Source: Polychytrium aggregatum (Eukaryota > Chytridiomycota > Chytridiomycetes > Polychytriales). From it: DNA of 64,000 nucleotides. Position 1 is the stretch's first letter. Each line of letters begins with the position of its first letter. The notes under the pieces were generated by a model. That model saw nothing but the letters and a program-made list of their open reading frames with translations, was not told where the DNA came from and ran no database searches. The translations under genes and the position numbers were made by a program. Shown here piece by piece: positions 57,001-64,000 of this stretch. The stretch covers positions 62,001 through 126,000 of the forward strand of contig NW_026516268.1 in assembly GCF_025602895.1 (NCBI RefSeq), given 5' to 3'.

Positions 57001-58451
57001 ACCCTCCGCGCATATGCCCTGCACGAACGGGTGGCCATGGAGATTCGCATGAGGCGGATCGAGGCGGATCGAGGCCGGTCGAGGCCGGTCGAGTTGCATG
57101 CGCATCTGTCTGCGGGTCTGCTGGTCTGGCCATATGCCGACGATCGCACCAGCGACGGCCTGCATGCCCACCACGAATGCCGCCTGACAATCGCGCGTGG
57201 CACCTCGCTGTTGCATGTGGTTGCGTTCCAGCCGCCTGTTCTCCCTGGCCGCCTGCACCGCCGGCTCATCAGCACGAAAGGCCCCACCAACACAATCACC
57301 AGGTCGTCTGGGCAGTGTCTTTCTCGTTTGCCCGCCTCATATGGGTTGTGTGCAGCCCCACACGGGCCTTGCGTCTTGCGACAACGCCGATACCGCTCGG
57401 CAGTCTCCAGAGCATGTCGATCCACCCCCAGGCCCACTGTCGCCGTTGGCGGTGTTGTTGCGAACGAGGGCAGGCCGTGGACGACGAAGCCAACGGCGAC
57501 CAGCACGGACCACGCAGACAACGACATGCTGGACATGCATGACATGCAACACGCAGGACATGGATGGTATGCCTTGGCACATTCGCCAATGGCTCCGGCA
57601 ACTCGCCAGCGCCGCCAAAGACGGACTGAACCAGTCGCGGCTGAGCCAGTGACACCAACGGCACCAAAAGCGCCGTCGACCGCCGCGATTGGTGTGCTGG
57701 CGACCCTGCAATCGCCGCTGTGCTACGGCCCCGGCACTGCTCCGCTGCTTGGCCGTCGCTTGTTCTGGCGGTGACGGCTCTGTGGGCTGCGTGCGGGCTG
57801 CGTGCCGGCTGTGGCTGTGAGCGGCCGCGGGGACTGCATTAGCGTGGGCGGCCCACGCGGGACGCCCACGCGACGGCGCACCACTCGCCGCCTTCCCCTC
57901 CCTGGCCGCAGATGCAGTGGCAGTCCAAGCTGCACATTCAACTGGTGCAGCCCCGTCCGGTCCCGTCCACTCCGGTTCAGTCTCGTCCACTCCAGTCTTC
58001 TCCAGTCTTCTCTTGTCCAGCCAGCCGACAACATCACTTCCAACAACAGCGGCTCCAACAGATTCAACGGCCGATCCAGCCGCAGATCCATCGAGTGCCC
58101 ACCCCACCCAAAAGAAAGAAAGGCATTTGCGGGTGGTGCACCGCTCGCCGCTATGTCTTCCCGTCGCCCACCCGCGCTTCCCCTGCCGACCACCCAAATA
58201 AATTCTCCTGCTCCTCCTGGGGGTCGGGAGGAAAGCAAGTTGCCGTCTACCCGCCTGTCTGTCCACACGGTCTTCCGTCTTGGTCCTGGCCCTCTTCCTC
58301 ACCGATTGTCTCCCAGCCAACCCAAGCACCCGGCTCCGTTGACAGCTGCAGCCCCGTTCTGTCCTGCTCTGTCATATCTATATCCATATCTATCCATATC
58401 CATATCTATACCTATATCTATACCTATATCTATACCTATATCCAGCCCGCC
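54019..58451. other. 4.4-kb block without a recognisable gene
   Basis: Divergent promoters (PH gene, minus; Ser/Thr/Pro-rich gene, plus) bound it. Long frames stay open on both strands but overlap, are Arg/Gly/Ser/His-rich and have no motif. Local repeats: CAGATGCAGATC hexamers at about 55005-55040, GGCATAGTCAAGGCA / GGCACGGC / GAGGCATGGCC units at 55497-55572, GTGTTGGTGTTGGTG at about 56093-56140, CCCGATGATGCCCGACGATGCTCGG at about 56408-56455, and the pyrimidine array 58373-58445. Confidence 0.5.
58373..58445. repeat. 12-bp array (ATATCTATACCT)n just upstream of a start codon
   Basis: Mixed ATATCC/ATATCT hexamers then three perfect 12-bp copies, ending 7 bases before the start codon at 58452; it would lie in the 5' leader of that message. 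Confidence 0.93.
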
Positions 58452-59348
58452 ATGAGTCTGCCGGGAAACAAAGCCATGCTCGACGATGATTTCGGCCAGC
58501 TTTACTCGCTCATCGGCAATCCAAAGCCCAAGGTGCCCTTGGATCTGGACCTCCTCCAGATCACAAAGACCCCGACCGCCGAATCCATCCGCTCTGTGCA
58601 CACCGATCTTTCGACTTCCACCAGCTGCTCGACCGAAGCCACTTCGCCGACGCACACCATCCCGCCGACGCACCCCACCATCTCGATCGTCATCCCTACA
58701 AGCACCACGTCCTCGGGTCCGTCCACCCCCTTCACCTTTGTCATGCGAACTCTCCCTTTAAAGACCCCGGTCGAAGCCGAAACGCCCAACCCCTTTAGTG
58801 GCCCCATACCTTCAACACCCGTCGCTCCCGTCAATAGCGCAGGAGCCTCACCCGCCATCGCCTCGACAACTTTCGAGACCAAAACCGCCTTGCTGCCATC
58901 GTCCGCCAGCGTTCGTAGCAGCATGCGTCCGGTGGATGGCTTTATGGAGCCCTCGGCGTCGCTCGGGTCGACAGTGCGGTCGCCTCCAGCGCAGGCCTCC
59001 TTGCCTATTGCCCCTCCGCGCAAGTCCCTCGATATCCCGCCTCCGCGCAAGTCCTTTGATGTCTCGGGCTCGTATCAGCCTGACGGCTTTGGCTCGCGCA
59101 CCATCTACCGACGCCATCCGACCCCCAGCATCGTCAGCATTGACCACGGCCCCGCCTCGGCGCCAATCTTGGCTCCGCAAACGTCCCAGCCGTCACCGTA
59201 TACCCGAGTTGGTGTTTCGCTTGATCTGCCACGAAACGCTCCCGAGAACACGGAGGCCGCCGCCGCCAACGTCAAGCACGATCCCACGCGAGTTCCTCTC
59301 AAGAATGTCTTGGGAACCATGAGCGTCCGGCTCCTCCAAGGCCGTTGA
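58452..59348 (+). CDS. Ser/Thr/Pro-rich hypothetical protein
   Basis: Intronless, 298 residues starting MSLPGNKAMLDDDFGQLYSL. The first 35 residues look ordered (LDDDFGQLYSLIGNPKPKVPLDLDLLQI); the rest is Ser/Thr/Pro-rich and probably disordered, with two APPRKS/PPPRKS repeats at about 197-210 (PPRKSLDIPPPRKSFDV), candidate phosphorylation or SH3-binding sites. Codon use is clean and C-ending, unlike the open frames of the preceding block, which supports a real gene. No family recognised. The start follows directly on a pyrimidine repeat leader. Confidence 0.6.
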   Translation: MSLPGNKAMLDDDFGQLYSLIGNPKPKVPLDLDLLQITKTPTAESIRSVHTDLSTSTSCSTEATSPTHTIPPTHPTISIVIPTSTTSSGPSTPFTFVMRTLPLKTPVEAETPNPFSGPIPSTPVAPVNSAGASPAIASTTFETKTALLPSSASVRSSMRPVDGFMEPSASLGSTVRSPPAQASLPIAPPRKSLDIPPPRKSFDVSGSYQPDGFGSRTIYRRHPTPSIVSIDHGPASAPILAPQTSQPSPYTRVGVSLDLPRNAPENTEAAAANVKHDPTRVPLKNVLGTMSVRLLQGR

Positions 59349-59937
59349 TTGCCCGCTGCGCTTCCTCGCTGGCACCGGCACTGGCACAGGTACTGGCATT
59401 GCGTCGGCTCTGTGCCCCTGCGCCTCCTGCCTCCTGCCTCTTTCCACCTATTCCGCCCGCCACCGGTCGCAGTGCACACCTTGCGCTGCCCAAAAACCTA
59501 TTTATTCGACTCGGCCATCAGAAGCAAAGCAAAGTAAACCCAATCCCAAGCATGCCATCCCCTCGCTTCGGATGACTGTGGGCGGCTCTGCAACCTCGTC
59601 GAGGCTCTCCGGCAACACTGCTGCCTATCTTATCCTATCCTCCGCTCTGATGTCGCCGTCTTCTGTTGTCGCAACGCCGCGGGCCTCATTGTCCTCTTGC
59701 TCTCTCGCTCCCTCTCCCTTCCGACTTTGGTTGTGGCTCGGCCCACCCTCCTCCGGATAGATCCCGCCTCTTGGAATACTCCGTTTTGGCTCTAGTTTTC
59801 GTCCATGCTTTCCCTCTCTCTTCCCCCCCCCTCTCCTTTCATGTACATATCTATCTCTGATTGAATGGATCTGCGGATCCCTATTTTTTTCTTGCCTTCT
59901 TTCTATTTTTTTTGTTGATTCCCCGCTTACAGGCGTT

Positions 59938-60185
59938 CCAATAAAAACGGGACACCACGGATTTTGGTCGTTGGTGAATGTTATCACTCAATACATCGCG
60001 CGCTGGCCATGACCATTCAGTGGTGTGTTTCTGGATCTGAATCAAGGGCACTATCTCGTTCAGATGGATCCCTGCAAGCGAATGGCACCACCCAGGCGAT
60101 TCAAGCCACTCGATCTCCGGGTGTGCTCACAGTTCCGGGAAGCCAAGCGACTCGAGAAGGTCGAGCATCTTGATATTGATACACC
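59938..60185 (+). repeat. Dispersed repeat family, copy 3 (longest)
   Basis: Aligns along its length with the reverse complement of 35721-35945 and over its first 90 bases with 38541-38630. No terminal inverted repeat, target duplication or clear pol III boxes were identified by eye. Confidence 0.85.
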
Positions 60186-60356
60186 ATGGAGCAGTCCAGA
60201 GGGCGAGGGAATACACCACACAAAGAGATTGCCAGCCAGGACGGGAAACAATCGCATGACTTGCCCACTGGAGCCTATGGAAGTTCAGTAGGCAGCGGGC
60301 CTCTGATGCCAGAAAGTGACTGCCCCGTTTCTTTCCGGATTGACAGTATCGTGCCC

Positions 60357-60402
60357 ACACCAGACCAGACCAGACCAGGCCAGGCCAGGCCAGGCCAGAC
60401 CG
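60357..60402. repeat. Pentamer array (CCAGA/CCAGG)n
   Basis: Nine copies of a 5-bp unit, CCAGA then CCAGG, just downstream of the small PH-like gene; complementary in type to the (GGTCT)n array at 38999. Confidence 0.95.
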
Positions 60403-60429
60403 GGAGACTTCATCGAAGAAACATCAGTG

Positions 60430-61313
60430 TCACTCTGCCTTGGTGCGGGCCGATCGAGGCAGATGCAGCACATCGCGGACAACATGCATGAATTCCTCGG
60501 GGCGGCTCACGGAGAATCCCTTGCCGACGGTGCCGGTGTCGGTGCGGATGACAATCTGCCGCTCGGGAACGCTGCCCATCATTCGGCCCGAGTCCAGCGA
60601 CAGGGCCCACCAAACGTCCGTCAGGGCCATGCCTGTGGGGATGGCCGATGGAAACCGCCAAGATCGATGCAATAAAGGAGAGTGCGAGCAGATCCACCGA
60701 GATGAGGCTGTCAGCATATCATATCCGCCAGCACCGCAGAAAGCAGGCAGGGTCCGCCTTTGCCATTCCGCGGACAGTTTGTTCCTCGGAACAACGCCGT
60801 ACGATTTAACTTTCCGTCTGGCACGGCAATATCCTTGAGAGTCGACGTCAAACTCACCCCAGGTTTTGAAGCAAAAGTTGCCATAGCCGAGCTCGGCGGC
60901 ATTGTCGAGCGAAGTGATGCTGGACAGCTTGACGACCTGTAAAATGAGCGAGCCGGCGAGGACTTTCTTTAGCCATCCACACCAGACCATCCATATCAGA
61001 CCATCCGCACCAGGCCATCCGCACCAGACTATCCAGCCTGTCACAATTCGATGCACCCTACCTTCGCGATGCCCAGGGGAAAGTAGTACACAAAGATCTT
61101 GATGTGCTCCCTTGTTACGACGCAGTAGCTATCCGAATACAAGATTTCCTTCAAGTCCTTGTCCTTGGAGTCCGCGGCAGTTCGGTGCCCAGACTCGTCG
61201 GAGGTCGACGGACGGGCTGCTGCTGTCGGATCGACCGACTGGAGGACGTCGGTGTGGTCCTTGCACTGTTTGTAGTCTGGGAGGGCCTCGAATTCCTTGG
61301 GGTTGCTGGACAT
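60430..61313 (-). CDS. Small protein with PH-like fold, function unknown (3 exons)
   Basis: Exons 61313-61062, 60936-60858 and 60632-60430 join in phase to 177 residues. After an acidic, disordered start (MSSNPKEFEALPDYKQ...) comes a beta-rich domain: LYSDSYCVVTREHIKIFVYYF, KVVKLSSITSL, FCFKTWG, DVWWALSLDSGR, RQIVIRTDTG and the terminal helix PEEFMHVVRDVLH. The strand-strand-...-RP-E-x-F helix pattern resembles small bacterial-type PH domains that occur as stand-alone proteins in eukaryotes; this is a fold-level guess. No catalytic residues, signal or membrane helix. Intron 1 has a 14-bp array. Confidence 0.7.
60973..61036. repeat. 14-bp array (CATCCRCACCAGRC) in intron 1 of the PH-like gene
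   Basis: About 4.5 copies, filling half of the intron 61061-60937. Confidence 0.92.
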
Positions 61314-62181
61314 GAGGTGCAGAGACGAAGGAATGGGACGGAGGCTGTCTTGGAATGAGGGTGTTGGTGGGTTTGTTCGGTTTAGCTTGCCTTGGCTTGG
61401 GTTGGCTGGTGTCGGTGGACCCGTTCGCAAACGGACGGTTGTTATGCGGTGGTTCTTGGATGCAGGCTCCGAGAGCAAGACGGCTGAATCGGTGACGAAT
61501 GCAGCGAGATGCAGTGAGATGCAGTGAGGTGGGATGAGGTGGAATGCGATGGGATGGGCAGATGGCGGGGCACCGGACCCTCGCTTTGGGGAGTCCCAAA
61601 CGGGGCACTTGCGGATTGGCCGGTATTCCGAGATTCGGGCTTGCTTCGGGGAGCTCACCAGGTCTGCTTACAAGAACATTCTGGCCGGGGCCTGAATCAG
61701 CTCGGCCGATCGAACTCTTGCCGAAATCCGCCAAGAAAACCAGCCATCTCAGTTCGGAGATGCGGGAAAGGAAGGGCAAAAGCGCAAGTGCGGCTGTTGT
61801 TGAGGTCAACCAGGGACCACAATGAACAAGCACTTGAACGGTGTTTGCCTGCCCTCCTCCATATATCCGGCCACGATGCATTGCGATCAGCCCCGCTTTC
61901 GACCGCCTGATCGAATGTGCCGACGGATGTTGTCCGGAACCCACCTCTCCTCTCGCCGTCACGAGCGGCGACAACGTGCAGGGGGGACACACCAATGAGA
62001 CAACACAATATTCTGGGCTGCAGCGACTGTATTCACATAGATGTCGCAGCACCGGGAGCACGAGCGATATGATGGAGCACGACGAGGACCAAAGCGCGGA
62101 TACAAGACAGAAGAAGCGGGTCGAGGCAATCAAAGACCTCGACTCCGAACACAAAGGGAAGGAAGGTATCTGTCATTTCCC
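61314..62181. other. Spacer between PH-like gene 5' end and PRL phosphatase 3' end
   Basis: A minus-strand frame stays open through much of it, but it has no motif and reads into the PH-like gene out of frame. A GCAGTGAGATGCAGTGAG repeat at about 61500-61560 (GGGATGAGGTGGAATGCGATGGGATGG) lies in the likely promoter. Confidence 0.5.
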
Positions 62182-62950
62182 TCAGGCAACCACAACAGGC
62201 GACTTCTTCTGGAAGACCTTGTTGGTGGGAAGGGCTGCCTTCCACTTGCCAAAGAGAGCCTTGACGCCGACGCTCTTCTTGGCGCAACGGACAACATAGT
62301 CGTCGGTCAGATAGCGGCACTGCACCGAGTTGAGGGCGCCGCGACGAGCCTTGCGGACAGCCTCGACGGCCTCGATGCGGTCCATGCCGGCCTCGATCAA
62401 GGCAATGCAGACCATGACGGGGGCACGGCCGAGGCCGGCGATGCAGTGGACGGCAACGGAGTGATTGGGCTCGCCGAGGGTGTCGTCGCCAAGGGCGCCA
62501 AACTGGGCAGTGCAGAGGCCCAGGAACGAGCCGATGATTTCATCCGAGGGGATGCCACCATCGGGGACAAACAGATCGTGGACGGCGATGCCATGCGCGG
62601 CGACAGCCTCGTCGCTGTACGTCGATTCGCAGAGTCGCACAACGGCCTTGACGTTGCGAGCCTGGAGCTCCTGGAAAACGGCAGACACGAGCCGGGATAA
62701 GCATCGAGAGCATCGGGAGCATCGAGAGCATCGAGAGCAAGACAGTTCCTGTCTGGCGGGGCGCACTCCTCGCTGATGCGGCAGCAGGAGCAACAGAACC
62801 ACCTCCAGACCAAACTCTCACGAGGGTAGAAGCAGTTCCAAGGCTCACCGTGATATAGGCATCGCAGTTGCGGCTGGTGGGGCAGTCCATGATGATGAAG
62901 CTCAGGTTCTTGTACTTGACAACCGAGAAGATTCCGACAGAGCGGGTCAT
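62182..62950 (-). CDS. PRL-type (PTP4A) dual-specificity phosphatase (2 exons)
   Basis: Exons 62950-62849 and 62670-62182 give 196 residues. PRL features: the N-terminal strand VVKYKNLSFIIMDCPTSRN, the general-acid loop VHDLFVPDGGIPS (Asp before GG) and the signature loop VHCIAGLGRAPVMVCIALIE, with nucleophile Cys110 and Arg116 in CX5R; the Ala after Arg is the PRL mark. PRLs dephosphorylate phosphotyrosine slowly and bind CNNM magnesium transporters. Animal PRLs end in a farnesylated CAAX box after a basic stretch; here the end is KKSPVVVA with no Cys, so membrane anchoring by prenylation is not predicted. Intron (62848-62671) has a 9-bp array. Confidence 0.92.
62701..62738. repeat. 9-bp array (GCATCGAGA)n in PRL intron
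   Basis: Four copies, the second with G for A, adjacent to exon 2. Confidence 0.92.
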
Positions 62951-63974
62951 TTTCGCCGTTTGATGAGACGAGATGGGCCAAGGGAAAGGAGGGGTTGTGT
63001 GTCGTTGGGCCGGACGGAGGCGTGCCTTGCGGGAAGGAGGGAGAGGCGAGAGCTTCGAAGACGAAGAGATTCAATATCGAGTGTTGCTTGCGAGGAAGGC
63101 CGATTCACCCAGGGTCAAGATCCGTTCCAAAGGACAGAAGAACAGTGGCCATCTAACGGAGCGCGGGTGTTGGGGATGCGGGCAGAGGTCGAGCCTGGAG
63201 AGGGTCGAGGGCAGAGGCAGAAGATGCGATGGAGACGAAGCAGCCCAGCGACGACCAACGCCCGAATTTATAGACGGATCGAGAACGAAGAAGAAAAAAA
63301 ATCGGAAGGCGATGCAGACGCCAGAGTGGTTTCGCCTTGCCGACTCGTGCGACAGAGAAGTGGTTCGCCCCCCAATCGGGAAGGATTGAGGCGGCTCGGG
63401 GCCCCAAGCCACGCCTAAAAATGGAAGCTTTTTTTTTCTCTCTCTTCACGGGGGCGGTCATGGGTGCCGCCACGCGCGCCAACAGCGGCCGCACGAACCA
63501 GTTCTGGCAAGGCGGGTTGGGCACGCGGCTGCCCCGCCGCAGGTCATGGGGCCCGCAGAGTGGTTCTGGAATGCGCCAGGGCCACCAGCGGGATACCCTG
63601 GCTGCGGCTGTGCTCTGGGTACCCCGATGCACATCCACGCCGCTGCACGACGATGCTGCTGGCGAGGCAGCTCCTCTCCATTGACACCGCGCATATAGGA
63701 TGAGTCCGCAGTCTCGCGGCGCAGCGTTGCCGGTATCCAGAGTGCCGTCGGTTGCTGGTGTTCTGACACATTTGTGTATTGAGAGACAAGAAACGGCCAT
63801 CCGGCTCGCATCTTCACTGGGATGCACGATCTCGGGCCGCTTTCTCTGCAAGTTCAGCGGCCATATGGAATTGTCAGCAACCCCGTGCAAAGGAGGGTCC
63901 CCCGAGGCAGATCCATCCGAGGCAGATCCATCCGAGGCAGATCCACCCGAGGCTGCGGTGACGGGTCACTCACC
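62951..63974. other. Right-hand spacer/intron region
   Basis: The left part is the PRL promoter region. From 63974 leftwards it is probably intron of the gene whose exon touches the right edge; its next exon could not be identified. A poly-T run is at 63429-63437 and a 15-bp array at 63902-63951. Confidence 0.4.
63902..63951. repeat. 15-bp array (CCGAGGCAGATCCAT)n
   Basis: Three copies plus a partial one, just inside a putative donor site, again intronic. Confidence 0.93.
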
Positions 63975-64000
63975 CTGGAATGCCTTGAGCAACGCTTCGA
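63975..64000 (-). CDS. Partial exon at the right edge
   Basis: On the minus strand the last 26 bases can be read EALLKAFQ followed by a strong donor (CAGG|GTGAGT; intron begins at 63974 or 63973). The adjoining sequence holds a tandem array like other introns of this genome. Too short to name. Confidence 0.35.

Larger units (their letters stand above)
59349..60429. other. Convergent spacer with dispersed repeat copy 3
   Basis: Contains an AATAAAA at 59940-59946, the dispersed repeat (59938-60185) and an ACCAGACCAGACC / GGCCAGGCC pentamer array at 60357-60402. Confidence 0.6.

Noticed and set aside
55805-57258. Two overlapping 460-474 codon minus-strand frames
   Set aside because: Both stay open over the same DNA because of composition; neither has a conserved domain or a clear start.
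59938-60185. Reverse-transcriptase-like reading (LDLNQGHYLVQM) in dispersed repeat copy 3
   Set aside because: The resemblance covers about 12 residues, is not continued by further RT motifs, and is not kept in the other copies.

Overview
This is a piece of a fungal nuclear genome, GC-rich and intron-containing, most likely from an early-diverging, flagellated (zoosporic, chytrid-like) fungus. The fungal signs are a Pho84-type phosphate:proton symporter, a SWI3/SMARCC chromatin subunit, a mitotic B-type cyclin and a DUF2423/LLP-type ribosome-biogenesis protein. The signs that it is not a yeast or mould are a COP1-type RING/coiled-coil/WD40 ubiquitin ligase, an IQANK1-like ankyrin/P-loop protein of the kind typical of flagellated lineages, a PRL phosphatase, and basal-looking P4-ATPase and rhomboid relatives. 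The species assignment is inference; no rRNA or tRNA marker was seen.

Gene models were built by reading exons in all frames and requiring GT..AG borders with matching phases. Where I give exon coordinates for a complete gene, the summed lengths are divisible by three. Layout: 1-8.2 kb, minus strand: the 5' part of a CAP-Gly protein (running off the left edge), a BTB protein directly upstream of it (possibly the same gene), cyclin B (4 exons) and a rhomboid pseudoprotease candidate (4 exons). 8.2-11.5 kb: a long block with no recognisable gene. 11.5-13.1 kb (+): intronless phosphate transporter with very strong codon bias. 14.4-21.5 kb (mostly -): casein kinase 2 beta subunit, an LLP/DUF2423 protein and tubulin cofactor B. 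22.0-24.7 kb (+): a 918-residue leucine-rich-repeat protein with a 45-residue period. 25.3-31.2 kb (-): an 11-exon P4-ATPase flippase. 33.0-38.4 kb (+): IQANK1-like protein, a mitochondrial-looking 2-oxoglutarate dioxygenase and a novel small four-exon protein. 39.2-46.7 kb (+): COP1 (10 exons) and SWI3 (3 exons). 47.3-50.5 kb (+): a tyrosine-kinase-like domain joined to the winged-helix/helical arm and WD40 repeats normally found behind a NACHT ATPase. 51.6-54.0 kb (-): a PH-domain protein. 54.0-58.4 kb: a second gene-free block. 58.5-59.3 kb (+): a Ser/Thr/Pro-rich protein. 60.4-63.0 kb (-): a small PH-like protein and a PRL tyrosine phosphatase. A partial exon reaches the right edge.

Two genome-scale patterns stand out. 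First, about half of the introns, and many intergenic spacers, carry a short tandem array (5-33 nt units) whose unit sequence differs from intron to intron; in one case the array sits directly against a 3' splice site. Second, a roughly 230-250 bp dispersed repeat occurs three times just downstream of genes (about 35.7, 38.5 and 59.9 kb), once in inverted orientation. The most unusual single gene is the kinase / NLR-arm / WD40 fusion at 47.3-50.5 kb.
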